Part shown: positions 35,275 through 44,281 of the stretch, piece after piece
Position numbering within the stretch: position 1 is the first letter of the stretch
How the letters are laid out: each line of letters begins with the position of its first letter
NCBI GenBank assembly: GCA_041395245.1
Contig: JAWLAY010000012.1
Location: 62,001 to 126,000, forward strand
Source: Aquimonas sp041395245
Lineage (GTDB): Bacteria; Pseudomonadota; Gammaproteobacteria; Xanthomonadales; Xanthomonadaceae
Length of the DNA stretch: 64,000 nucleotides
Direction of reading: 5' to 3'
Notes under the pieces: model-generated
Databases searched by the model: none
Seen by the model: only the letters and a program-made list of their open reading frames with translations
Told to the model about the DNA's origin: nothing
Program-made: the position numbers and the translations under genes

Positions 35275-37461
35275 TCAGGTCCGGTGATAGCGCTCGCGCA
35301 TCATCCGGATGGCACTCACGGTCTGGTTGGCTTGATGGCGGTACTTGCCGATGATCAAGTGTTCGGCCAACTCTTTCTTGCCATCGTCGACGGCCTTGAC
35401 GACCTCACCGGCACAGGCGTGGAACTGCGCATGCTGATCGAGCAGATGGTCGTACTCGCGTTCGCGCGCAAACGTCTTGCCTGGTCCGTGAATCCACTTG
35501 CCCAGCGCACAGGCATCGTCGCGGCACACCACGGCATGCTCCAGCTTGTCGCCGCGCCCCTCAACGTAGGATTGCAATCGATCTCTCCAGGCCAGATGCG
35601 CCGCGACCATCTTGTCGAAATCGATTTCGTCATCGGCCTGATTGCTCACGCCCGTCTGGTTGGCACGCTTCCGACTGGGGTCCACCAAGGTGAATGCAGT
35701 GACCTCCCGCATCAAGGTATCAGCCAGCAACTCAAGACTGCGTGCCGAGGCTGTGGCTTCCTCCACCAGGGCCGCATTCTGCTGGGTGCTTTCGTCCATG
35801 TGGGTGATGGTCGAGTTGACTTGTTCGATCCCACTGCTTTGCTCTGCACTGGCGGCGGAGATTTCACCCATGATGTCGGTGACTCGCTTAACACTGGTCA
35901 CAATCTCGCGCATCGTGGCCCCTGCCTGCTGCACGCGTTTGCTGCCATCCTCGGTTCGATTGGTGCTGTTCTGGATCAACTCGCGGATTTCCTTGGCTGC
36001 CTGTCCCGATCGCTGCGCGAGCGAACGAACCTCCGAGGCCACTACCGCAAAGCCTCGCCCCGCGTCGCCTGCGCGCGCGGCCTCCACGGCGGCATTCAAG
36101 GCAAGGATATTGGTCTGGAAGGCAATGCCATCAATGACCGAAATGATGTCGCTCATTCGGCGTGAGGACTGGTCAATTTCGTTCATCACAGCCACCACAC
36201 CTTCTACCGCCTCACCACCACGCACCGCCACCTCACTCGCACCACTGGCCAGTTGATTTGCAGAACGCGCGTTCTCCGCGTTCTGCCGCACGGTGGCGGT
36301 CAGCTCTTCCATGCTGCTGGCGGTTTCCTCCAATGCGGCGGACTGCTGCTCCGTGCGGGTCGACAGATCCGCATTGCCTTGGGTGATTTCGCCAGCCGCG
36401 GTCGAAATGGAGCGTGCTGCATCGATGATCCGGGAAATCATCGCGCCAATCTGTTCGCAGCTGGTATTCGCCGCCGCCTGCAGGCGACCGAACGTGCCTT
36501 GATAGGTTCCATCGACGCGTCGACTCAAATCACCCTTGGCGAGCGCAGTCATGACTTGCTCGATCGCATCCAGACCTTCCTCGGTGCGGTCCAGCAACTC
36601 ATTCAAATGACCGGAATGACGGCGAAAAAAACCCACCTTGTCCGCCAAGGTCAGACGATGCGACAAATCGCCTCCGGCTGCCCGAGTCACCAATTCCTCG
36701 ACCTCTGCTTCGATTTCTGCCTCGTAAGTACGATCACGCCATTCGACAGCGGTACCGATACGCTTTCCGTCACGGTCATAAACCGCCGTGGTGACCAAGG
36801 CAAAGGTGAACCGACCCAAGGCAACGGTGGCGTAGTAGGGCTTATCCAGTTGCTCGAGCACTGCCGCTTGACGCTCCGGGCTGTGGTGGAAGCGATCCAT
36901 GCTCATTCCCACGATCTGCGCGGCATCGAACTCGGGAAAGTGCCTGCGGACGTCCTCCGCCACCGATGTCAGTGTGGCGCGCATGGCCTTGTTGGCAAAC
37001 GTCACCACACGGTCCATATCGGCGATCATCACCCCGGTGGAGGCGTTATCCAATGCGTTTCGGACACTTTCATTCAACTGTGCGGTGACGCGTTCCTGGG
37101 CCAAATGGTCACGCAATCCATCCTGCATCCGCTGGATCGAGGCCAGTTGGCTGCGCGTGTCACCTGGGCGTAGCGGAATCGGCACACTCAGATCACCGCC
37201 AGCAATGCGCCGCGCGATGTGGGCGACCAGACCAGGATCGCCACCGAGCTGACGCATCAATGCGTTCACCAGTAATGCGGTCGTCAAAAGCAGCCCGCTT
37301 GAAATGACCAATTGCAGGACGATGCTGATCAGCAGGGTGTTGGAATCGCTCGCGCCATCCGCCCAACCGAGTCGTTCTGCGAAGTGCCCGAGCGCAGCGC
37401 TGAAAATCGATGCGATGACACCCGCGCCACCCAGCGCCCAGACCTTGTGCTTGAACTGCAT
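35275..37461 (-). CDS. Methyl-accepting chemotaxis protein with PAS and C-terminal CZB zinc domain (receptor A)
   Basis: 728 residues. Two membrane segments (about 10-29 and 43-66) enclose almost no periplasmic part, so sensing is internal. A HAMP-like segment (67-120), a PAS domain (about 128-245, NALDNASTGVMIADMDRVV) and a second HAMP-like stretch follow. The signalling hairpin has the invariant tip GIAFQTNILALNAAVEAARAG. The last 110 residues are a CZB domain with His in VAAHLAWRDRL, Cys and LG.W in CALGKWIHG, and His in HAQFHA. CZB domains bind zinc and sense hypochlorous acid or zinc in known receptors. No periplasmic ligand domain is present. It ends 14 bases from the convergent permease gene. 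Confidence 0.93.
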   Translation of the reverse strand: MQFKHKVWALGGAGVIASIFSAALGHFAERLGWADGASDSNTLLISIVLQLVISSGLLLTTALLVNALMRQLGGDPGLVAHIARRIAGGDLSVPIPLRPGDTRSQLASIQRMQDGLRDHLAQERVTAQLNESVRNALDNASTGVMIADMDRVVTFANKAMRATLTSVAEDVRRHFPEFDAAQIVGMSMDRFHHSPERQAAVLEQLDKPYYATVALGRFTFALVTTAVYDRDGKRIGTAVEWRDRTYEAEIEAEVEELVTRAAGGDLSHRLTLADKVGFFRRHSGHLNELLDRTEEGLDAIEQVMTALAKGDLSRRVDGTYQGTFGRLQAAANTSCEQIGAMISRIIDAARSISTAAGEITQGNADLSTRTEQQSAALEETASSMEELTATVRQNAENARSANQLASGASEVAVRGGEAVEGVVAVMNEIDQSSRRMSDIISVIDGIAFQTNILALNAAVEAARAGDAGRGFAVVASEVRSLAQRSGQAAKEIRELIQNSTNRTEDGSKRVQQAGATMREIVTSVKRVTDIMGEISAASAEQSSGIEQVNSTITHMDESTQQNAALVEEATASARSLELLADTLMREVTAFTLVDPSRKRANQTGVSNQADDEIDFDKMVAAHLAWRDRLQSYVEGRGDKLEHAVVCRDDACALGKWIHGPGKTFAREREYDHLLDQHAQFHACAGEVVKAVDDGKKELAEHLIIGKYRHQANQTVSAIRMMRERYHRT

Positions 37462-37568
37462 ACGAACCCCCGTTCGTTTGCGCGATCCGCCCCCAAGCGT
37501 CCCGACGCGGATTATTCGTAGAGTGGATGGATCCCCCCGCCTGAGGATCTTGCCGCTGGTTGCTGGGA

Positions 37569-37595
37569 ACCGCCGGTGCTCGCATCACCGGCGGT
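37569..37595 (-). terminator. Hairpin terminator after receptor B
   Basis: A 10-bp stem (ACCGCCGGTG, 37569-37578, with CACCGGCGGT, 37586-37595) and 7-base loop lie 35 bases past the receptor B stop and upstream of receptor A. No T run follows, so strength is uncertain. Confidence 0.55.
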
Positions 37596-37629
37596 CATCG
37601 CAGTCCATTTGCTACCTCTGACCGCCTTC

Positions 37630-40600
37630 TCAGAATTCGGTCCACTCCATGTCGTCTCCCTTCGCTGCCGCAGCCCGTGCTGGCGCCGCGAGCGTCGTCG
37701 CTTTGGGTTTCGCGGGAGCTGGTGACACCGCTTTCGGCACCGCTTTCAACGCGGTAACCGCTGACTTGCGCTCGTTCGACGGGGCTGCGCTTTTCGCCAC
37801 GGGGCGCGCCGATGGCGTGCTCGCCTTGCTCGGCGGCGCATGCGAAGCCGTAGCGGGACCGCCTTGAACATGGATCCGCAATTTGCGGATGCCCGTCAGG
37901 GTTCGCGCCGTGGCGTCCGAGAACTCGTGATCGAGCAATCCCTGCGCCACCTGCATGTGGCCCTTCTCGAACTCGCTGATGACCTTGCCCGCATGCTTGT
38001 GGAAGTCGGCGTGGTCCTTGACCAGCTCGGCGTATTCCTCGTACTGCGCGAAGCGCTGACCCGGCCCATGCAGCCATTCGCCCAGTGCACAGGCGCTGTC
38101 CTTGCTGACTTCGGCAGCAACCAAGGGCTCACCCTTGCGACGCAGGAAATCGAGCAAACGGTTCTTCCAATCGCGATGCACGTTGATCATGGCCTCGAAG
38201 TCCGGGCCATCGCCCGCCTTCGACTCGACCTTGACGTTGGCGATGCGTGCCGCCATGGCCTTGCGTACCACGTCGTCCGAGAGCTTGAAGCGCTGCACCG
38301 CTTCGGCCAGTCCTTCGGCCTGATTTTCCAGCGAGCGTGCCGCCGCCGTGGCCTCTTCCACCATCGCGGCGTTTTCCTGCGTGGTCTGATCCATCTGCGT
38401 GACGGTGGCGCTGACCTGCTCGATGCCGCTGCTTTGTTCCGCGCTGGCGGCGGAAATCTCGCCCATGATGTCGGTGACACGTTTCACCGAGTTCAGCACT
38501 TCGTGCATGGTGCGACCGGCCTGATCGACCAGTTCCGAACCGCTACGCACCTTGTCCACCGAATCGGTGATCAGGGTCTTGATTTCCTTGGCCGCATTGG
38601 CCGAGCGCTGCGCCAGCGAGCGCACTTCGGAGGCGACGACGGCAAAGCCGCGACCCTGTTCGCCCGCGCGTGCCGCTTCGACGGCGGCGTTCAGGGCAAG
38701 GATATTGGTCTGGAAGGCGATGCCGTCGATGACGCTGATGATGTCGGCGATCTTCTTCGACGAGCTGTCGATCTCGCTCATCGTGTGGATGACCTTGTCG
38801 ACCACCTGACCGCCCTTCTCCGCCACTTCTGCCGCACCGATGGCCAACTGGTTGGCGCTGCGCGCGTTCTCGGCGTTCTGCCGCACGGTGGCGGTCAACT
38901 CTTCCATCGAGGCGGCGGTTTCTTCCAGCGAGGCCGCCTGTTGCTCGGTACGTGCCGACAGATCGCTGTTGCCCGCGGCGATTTCGCGCGCGGCGGTATT
39001 GATCGAATCGGTCGACCCCTTGATCTGTCCGACCAGTCCGCTGAGGCTTTCCACCGTGCTGTTCAGAGCGTCCTTCATGGTGCCGAACTGGCCCTTGTAG
39101 TCGCCGGTGACATGGTCGGTGAGGTCACCTTCCGACAGCGCGCCCGCCAGCCGACCGAAATCGCGCAAGCCGCTGTCGGTGACACGCATCAACTGGTTCA
39201 GGCCTTCGACCATCTCGCGGAACGCAAACTGGAAGCGGTCGGCTTCACCGCGCACGGTGAAGTCACCCGAATTGGCGGCATTCACCAGACGCTGGATTTC
39301 GTTGTTGATCGCAACCAGATTCGCCTTGACCGCGTTCACCGACTCGGAAACACGCGCCTTATCGCCGGGCAGACGTGGCATGTCTTCCGACAGATCACCC
39401 CGTCCGTAGCGTTCGATGATGCCGATGGCCTTGAACTTGGTATCAATGTGCGACTGCACCAAATTATTGCTGCCCTCAATCAAACGGCGATATTCACCCT
39501 GGAACTGATCCGCCGGAATCATGTGGCTGATGGTGCCTTGGTCATGCTTATCAGCCATCTCGGTCTGCGCCGCCGCAAATTGGCGCAGCGCGGATCCGAC
39601 TGCCTCCAGCGAGTCAGCGATGGTGCGCATTTCGTCGCGAGTATCGACGTCAACACGCTCGCGAAAGACACCGTGCGCCAAGTCCTGGGCGGTGGCAGCG
39701 ATCGCAGTGACCGACTGGCTGACACTCTGGATGAAGCCCAGGAATAGATAGACGGCGACCAGCAACACCGCCGCAATGCCGAGAATGACCAGCAGGCGCT
39801 CACTGCCCAAGGCCGAAACACGCTCTGCGACACGCGTCTTCAACTTGGGTTCGACAACATTCAACAGAGCATGCACCGCGGTCTCGGCGGCGACGCCCAG
39901 CTGACTCAACTCGGCAGCCGTCATCTGCAGTTCTTCGGCATCCAACAGTTTGGCCTGCACCGCCTCGCGCAAGGCCCCGACATGCGTGCTGACCTGAGCA
40001 ATGGCGTCGCTGACTTGACCACCTTGGGGCTCCAGTCGCTCCACATCGCGTTGCAAGGTATCGAAGGCCGTCGCAATCTCGCGATCCGCGCTACTGATAT
40101 CGATCCGATCCTCCACCCACACCGCGCCGCCCTCGATCACCAGGTTGGACAGCACCCGGATTCGACTGATGCGATCGAGCAGCAAGGGCACCTGGTTGCT
40201 GGCGATACCGCCAAGACTGAGCGTTGCCGCATCGTTGTCGAGAAACAGCCCGCTACTGACGAAGCCTTCGGCAAGAAAGGCCACCACAGCGCGCATGGCT
40301 GCGGCGTCATGCTGAACGATCAGATTGATGTCGTCCTGCGGCTGTGCCGATTCTTTGACGGCCGCATCCATCTCGGCCAGCGCCTTGACCAGCCGCGGGT
40401 CTTGCGGCAGATCGGCGACATGCTCGGTGGCCTCCGCCAGCGCGGCCAGCTGCGCTGCCCTGTGCGCCTGCTCGGTCGCCGCGGCCGCTGCTGCGCCGGC
40501 CAAACGCTGTCGCGCGGCTTCGGTGCCCGAAGACACCTCAAACAGCATCTGGATCGATGGCTGGATGAGATGCTCTCCATGCTCGATCTGTTTAAGCACC

Positions 40601-40761
40601 GCAAGCTGGCGGTTGCTAGACATCACGATCATGCCTGCGAGGATCAAGCTGGCAGTGAGGAAGGAAAGCGCAATGACGCCAAGCTTGCCTTTCATGGATA
40701 GCCGGTCCATCAGGCGCGTGGCGGGTCGGGCAAGCGGAGTCAACACTTGGATCAGGCTCAT
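37630..40761 (-). CDS. Large methyl-accepting chemotaxis protein with CZB domain and C-terminal CheR-tether pentapeptide (receptor B)
   Basis: 1043 residues from ATG 40761. Membrane segments lie at about 27-49 and 340-362 around a helical periplasmic sensor of about 290 residues. Several HAMP-like units, the signalling hairpin with GIAFQTNILALNAAVEAARAGEQ, and a CZB domain follow (His in NVHRDWKN, CALGEWLHG, HADFHKHAG). A flexible Ala/Pro/Ser/Lys linker of about 65 residues ends in EWTEF, matching the x-aromatic-x-x-aromatic pentapeptide that tethers CheR or CheB in receptors such as Tar. It is the only receptor here with that tail. A sigma-54-like promoter lies about 60 bases upstream. The start aligns with receptor C through the shared RLMDRL segment. 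Confidence 0.94.
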   Translation of the reverse strand: MSLIQVLTPLARPATRLMDRLSMKGKLGVIALSFLTASLILAGMIVMSSNRQLAVLKQIEHGEHLIQPSIQMLFEVSSGTEAARQRLAGAAAAAATEQAHRAAQLAALAEATEHVADLPQDPRLVKALAEMDAAVKESAQPQDDINLIVQHDAAAMRAVVAFLAEGFVSSGLFLDNDAATLSLGGIASNQVPLLLDRISRIRVLSNLVIEGGAVWVEDRIDISSADREIATAFDTLQRDVERLEPQGGQVSDAIAQVSTHVGALREAVQAKLLDAEELQMTAAELSQLGVAAETAVHALLNVVEPKLKTRVAERVSALGSERLLVILGIAAVLLVAVYLFLGFIQSVSQSVTAIAATAQDLAHGVFRERVDVDTRDEMRTIADSLEAVGSALRQFAAAQTEMADKHDQGTISHMIPADQFQGEYRRLIEGSNNLVQSHIDTKFKAIGIIERYGRGDLSEDMPRLPGDKARVSESVNAVKANLVAINNEIQRLVNAANSGDFTVRGEADRFQFAFREMVEGLNQLMRVTDSGLRDFGRLAGALSEGDLTDHVTGDYKGQFGTMKDALNSTVESLSGLVGQIKGSTDSINTAAREIAAGNSDLSARTEQQAASLEETAASMEELTATVRQNAENARSANQLAIGAAEVAEKGGQVVDKVIHTMSEIDSSSKKIADIISVIDGIAFQTNILALNAAVEAARAGEQGRGFAVVASEVRSLAQRSANAAKEIKTLITDSVDKVRSGSELVDQAGRTMHEVLNSVKRVTDIMGEISAASAEQSSGIEQVSATVTQMDQTTQENAAMVEEATAAARSLENQAEGLAEAVQRFKLSDDVVRKAMAARIANVKVESKAGDGPDFEAMINVHRDWKNRLLDFLRRKGEPLVAAEVSKDSACALGEWLHGPGQRFAQYEEYAELVKDHADFHKHAGKVISEFEKGHMQVAQGLLDHEFSDATARTLTGIRKLRIHVQGGPATASHAPPSKASTPSARPVAKSAAPSNERKSAVTALKAVPKAVSPAPAKPKATTLAAPARAAAAKGDDMEWTEF

Positions 40762-40822
40762 GGGACGGTCTCTTCGTTCGGTCCATGCGCTTTGCCATAC
40801 GACAAAGCGTCGATGCGGGAAC

Positions 40823-40838
40823 TGCAAACGGCGTGCCG
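40823..40838 (-). promoter_or_regulatory. Sigma-54-type promoter upstream of receptor B
   Basis: On the minus strand CGGCACGCCGTTTGCA matches the -24/-12 consensus (TGGCACG-N4-TTGCA) at every position but the first, with GG and GC exactly 10 bases apart. The predicted start lies near 40812, about 50 bases before the ATG. Confidence 0.6.
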
Positions 40839-40930
40839 TCGAGACGAACCGGATTGGAAACTGTGCACCCGTTGGCACTGGTATGCCGATTGCAGCGATG
40901 CAACGCATCGCATACAGGTGGGGGTTCATC

Positions 40931-41257
40931 GTGAAAGCAATCGCACTGTCAAACATCGTCGTGGCCACAGCACTGTTGCTGGGCGTCGCATCCAACGCGC
41001 AGGCCAGCGCACCGATCCCCGTCAAACAGGACCCGCCGTCCTACCCGGCAGACGCCGCACGACGCGGCCTGGAAGGCTTCGTTGAGGTCGAATTCGTGGT
41101 CGGTGCCGACGGCAAGGTCGGTGCCGTCAACGTGCTGAAGGCGCAACCACCTCGCGTGTTCGAGCGCGAAGCCGTGCGCGCCGTCAAGGGCTGGTCCTTC
41201 CAGCCCAGCAGTGACGGCGAGACCCGGGTTAAACGGCGGATCGACTTCAAGCTCTGA
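40931..41257 (+). CDS. Small periplasmic TonB C-terminal-domain protein
   Basis: 108 residues from GTG 40931, chosen because it is preceded by GGTGGGGG and begins a clean signal peptide (MKAIALSNIVVATALLLGVASNAQA). The mature part is only a TonB C-terminal-type domain: YPADAARRGLEGFVEVEFVVGADGKVGAVNVLKAQPPRVFEREAVRAVKGWSFQP cut here into its known blocks: YPADAARRG, GFVEVEFVV, and FEREAVRAVKGW. It has no membrane anchor or Pro-rich spacer, so it cannot act as a classical TonB. Similar short proteins occur widely in Xanthomonadales with unknown roles. It is divergent from receptor B. Confidence 0.85.
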   Translation: MKAIALSNIVVATALLLGVASNAQASAPIPVKQDPPSYPADAARRGLEGFVEVEFVVGADGKVGAVNVLKAQPPRVFEREAVRAVKGWSFQPSSDGETRVKRRIDFKL

Positions 41258-41800
41258 TCCCGTTGCATCCCGGTGATTCGCCGCGACCGGGCAAGGCGAC
41301 TGTGTTGAGCCCTGACTCGTCACTCCCGCGCAGGCGAGAGTCCATCACCGGTTCGTTCCTTGCGGCAAGGTCGTGGGTACCCGCTTTCGCGGGTATGACG
41401 AGCACTTGGTCGAGGCAAGAGTGTCGTTTCGCTGGCTTGCGAACTTACGGTTCGATCGTCGCTCGTCGCTCCCGCGCAGGCGGGAGCACATCACCGGTTC
41501 GTTCCTTGCGGCAAGGTCGTGGATACCCGCTTTCGCGGGTAGGACGAGCACTTGCTCGAGGCAAGAGTTTGGCTTCGCTCGTGTGCGAACCATCAACTCC
41601 AACGCCACTCGTCCCTCCCGCGCAGGCGGGAGTCCGTCGCAGATTCGATCCTTGCCGCAAGGTCGTGGCTACCCGCCTTCGCGGGTATGACGAGCCGATC
41701 GGCGAGGCAAGCGCGTGGTTTCGCGGGTAGGACGAACACACTGGCGGGACGGGCATGTGGCCCGACTGACTCGCACTTGTGACGGCCTACGGATGGGGCA
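41258..41800. repeat. Intergenic tandem repeat: three 146-bp units with paired hairpins
   Basis: Units begin at 41316, 41462 and 41608, each with CTCGTC, so the period is exactly 146. The first 105 or so bases of each unit are well conserved and the rest drifts. Each unit holds hairpin 1 (CTCCCGC-GCAG-GCGGGAG, one arm base changed in unit 1), a CCTTGCGGCAAGG dyad, and hairpin 2 (TACCCGC-TTTC-GCGGGTA; loop CTTC-like in unit 3). A further half-unit is seen near 41717-41732. It fills the gap between the TonB-domain gene and receptor C. No gene is supported; open frames across it are by-products. Confidence 0.85.
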
Positions 41801-44242
41801 CTACAGCTTGAATGCAGCCACCATGCGCGCCAGTTGGTCGGCCTGTTCCTCCAGCGACCGCGCGGCGGCCGTCGCCTCTTCAACCAAGGCCGCGTTCTGC
41901 TGCGTGACCTGATCCATCTGGGTCACCGTGGCGTTGACTTGCTCGATACCTGCTCGCTGTTCGCCTGATGCCGAGGCAATTTCACCAATCAGGGTGGCCG
42001 CCTGCCGCACAGACGTTCGCACATCGCTGATCGTGCTGCCTGCGGTATCGACCAACGCGCTGCCGCTCTGCACCTTGTTGACCGAATCGTCGATCAGGCC
42101 CTTGATCTCCTTGGCCGCCTGAGCGGATCGCTGCGCCAGGGAACGCACCTCCGAGGCGACAACGGCGAAGCCGCGCCCCTGGTCGCCCGCACGTGCCGCT
42201 TCAACGGCGGCATTCAGGGCCAAAATGTTGGTTTGGAAGGCGATCCCGTCGATCACACCGATGATGTCGACGATCCGCCGCGAGGAGGCCTCGATCTCGT
42301 GCATGGTCTGCACCACGCCCGACACGACGTCGGCGCCACGTTCCGCCAATTCGGCGGCGCCCTGCGAATGCTGATCGGCCAAACGGGCATTGTCGGCATT
42401 GAGACGGACGGTGGCGGTGAGTTCTTCCATGCTGCTGGCGGTTTGTTCCAGCGATGCCGCCTGTTCTTCCGTGCGTTGAGAGAGATCATCGTTGCCGCTG
42501 ACGATTTCACCTGATGCCGTATAGATGCTCTGCGCGGTCTCGTTGATCTGGCGAACCATCTGCGCCAACTGCTCGACGCTCTGGTTTGCGGCCACCTGAA
42601 GCTGGCGGAATTCGCCCCTGTACTCGCCCTGCATTCGCTGCCGCAGATCACCCGATGCCACGGCCTGCATTACCACCGAGACGCCCTGCACACCCTCTTG
42701 GGTAACCGCCATCAGCCGATTGAGCCCGCTGACCATATCGCGGAAGTTGAACTCGAAAGCCGACTCATCGCCACGCTGATGTAGTTCACCCGCGGCTGCG
42801 GCGTCACCCAGTCGAACGATTTCGTCGCGCAATCGGGACAGACTGTCCCTGACGGCATCCATGGCCGAGGATATGGAGGCCTCCTCACCGGGCAGTCGAT
42901 CCATGGCATCGCTGAAGTTCCCTCGCGCGTAGTCGGAAGCGACCTCCACAATGCGATGCTTGACCGCGATGTGCGAGGCGATCAGATCGTTCACACCCTT
43001 GGCAATCCCTGCATACGCACCGCTGAAACGCGCCTCGTTGATTCGGTGACTGACCTCACCGGTTTGATGTTTGACGAACATGTCGTGCTGTTCATCCTCG
43101 AAACGACGCAGCACACCGGTGACCTGGTCCAACTCATCGGCGATGTCCTGCAGTTCATCCCTGGACTGCAAATCGATACGCTGCGGAAACTCGCCAGCCG
43201 CCAGCGCGCGCGCCGCACGACTCAAGCCACGCAAGGTCGCCGACAGCGAGCGAGCAAAGCCAAAGAAGAAATACAGCGCGGTCAGCGAAGAAACCACCAA
43301 CGCGACCAGCGCAACGGTTCGATTGTGCTCATAGCCACTCTGACGCAGCGACAACTCTGCATCCAGGGCGTTGATAGCGCTGCTGCGCAGATCAAGCAAA
43401 GCGCGCACGGCTGCGTCGCCCGAACTTCGGAATGCTGTCGCGTCGCCGGACGACGCCCCACTCAACCAGACATCCGCCGACTGCATGAATGACTGCAATG
43501 CCGTCTGCGCGGAAGCAAACTTTTCCCTCAACGCGGAGGCGACGGCAGGTCTCGCCTGCATCACGCGCTCGACACCTGGTTGGGCACGATCCAACAGATT
43601 GCGCGCCACCTGCAACATGCCCATGGCTCGACCAAGTTCAGCGACGGCAGGCTCGGTCGCGGACATCGCCTGCAAGCGGGCACCGCTATCGCGCAGTTGC
43701 GCCAATTGATTCACGGCACCCGGATGCTTGAAGAACACCGCGTCCATCAGCACATAGGCATTGATCTCGGGATCCAAGGTCAGGTTTGACGCATCCGCGA
43801 CGGCCTCACCCAATGTGATCAGCTCAAGCATGAACGCATTGATGGTCTCGCTCGTGGCTGCCGTACCAAGCGCCTTCCACTGTGCCTCGATGCGCTGTAG
43901 TGATTCGGTTTGCGGCATGTCTTCCGCATTGGCCTGGTGCCAATCGAGGACGCCTTTCCACGCCTGCTCAAATGCCACCGATGCCTGCGATCCTGCGCCG
44001 GCTCGCAAATCGGCAACGGCAGCAATCGCCTGTCCCAAGGGCTGGGCCACCTGCAGTCCACGCCGTTCTTTGTCGATGAAGTCGATGTTGAAGCGCAGCA
44101 AGGGCAGCAATTGCACGGTCAAGACCGCGATTGCCGCCACGAAAATGAGGCCGATGGTGATCAGCTTGCGGGTAAATCGCAGCCGGTCCATCAGGCGCGC
44201 TGCAGGCATTACCGCCTGATAAAGCAATCCGGGAAGTCGCAC
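41801..44242 (-). CDS. Methyl-accepting chemotaxis protein with helical periplasmic sensor (receptor C)
   Basis: 813 residues from GTG 44242. That start is supported because its first 21 residues align without gaps to receptor B (…PAARLMDRL against …PATRLMDRL). Membrane segments at about 28-47 and 309-331 enclose a helical periplasmic domain of about 260 residues with LTLDPEINAYVLMDAVFF, a pattern seen in xanthomonad receptors. Repeated HAMP-type segments and the signalling hairpin (GIAFQTNILALNAAVEAARAGDQ) follow. It ends in MVAAFKL with no CZB or pentapeptide. It lies 39 bases after the beta-barrel gene and closes the receptor transcription unit. Confidence 0.92.
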   Translation of the reverse strand: MRLPGLLYQAVMPAARLMDRLRFTRKLITIGLIFVAAIAVLTVQLLPLLRFNIDFIDKERRGLQVAQPLGQAIAAVADLRAGAGSQASVAFEQAWKGVLDWHQANAEDMPQTESLQRIEAQWKALGTAATSETINAFMLELITLGEAVADASNLTLDPEINAYVLMDAVFFKHPGAVNQLAQLRDSGARLQAMSATEPAVAELGRAMGMLQVARNLLDRAQPGVERVMQARPAVASALREKFASAQTALQSFMQSADVWLSGASSGDATAFRSSGDAAVRALLDLRSSAINALDAELSLRQSGYEHNRTVALVALVVSSLTALYFFFGFARSLSATLRGLSRAARALAAGEFPQRIDLQSRDELQDIADELDQVTGVLRRFEDEQHDMFVKHQTGEVSHRINEARFSGAYAGIAKGVNDLIASHIAVKHRIVEVASDYARGNFSDAMDRLPGEEASISSAMDAVRDSLSRLRDEIVRLGDAAAAGELHQRGDESAFEFNFRDMVSGLNRLMAVTQEGVQGVSVVMQAVASGDLRQRMQGEYRGEFRQLQVAANQSVEQLAQMVRQINETAQSIYTASGEIVSGNDDLSQRTEEQAASLEQTASSMEELTATVRLNADNARLADQHSQGAAELAERGADVVSGVVQTMHEIEASSRRIVDIIGVIDGIAFQTNILALNAAVEAARAGDQGRGFAVVASEVRSLAQRSAQAAKEIKGLIDDSVNKVQSGSALVDTAGSTISDVRTSVRQAATLIGEIASASGEQRAGIEQVNATVTQMDQVTQQNAALVEEATAAARSLEEQADQLARMVAAFKL

Positions 44243-44281
44243 AGTGGCATGTCCGATTGGGTAGGGGGGCGGACGAGTGCA

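Noticed and set aside
37462..37560. Sigma-54 or sigma-28 promoter before receptor A
   Set aside because: A GG-N10-GC spacing exists, but neither the -24 nor the -12 box matches; no TAAA-N15-GCCGATAA site found.
37840..39747. A 635-codon open frame on the plus strand inside receptor B
   Set aside because: Antisense to a clear chemoreceptor gene; GC-rich codon bias leaves the mirrored frame open. The His/Arg/Gly-rich product has no recognisable domain. The same applies to long plus-strand frames over receptor E (48131-49699), gshA (31365-32768) and metX-metB (20551-21861).
41263..41730. Open frames through the 146-bp repeat array
   Set aside because: They arise from repeat units whose length does not divide by 3, run in several frames and on both strands, and have no ribosome site.
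41316..41753. 146-bp repeats as a possible CRISPR or satellite origin
   Set aside because: No short repeat/unique spacer pattern and no cas genes or replication genes nearby; the units look like intergenic palindromic elements.
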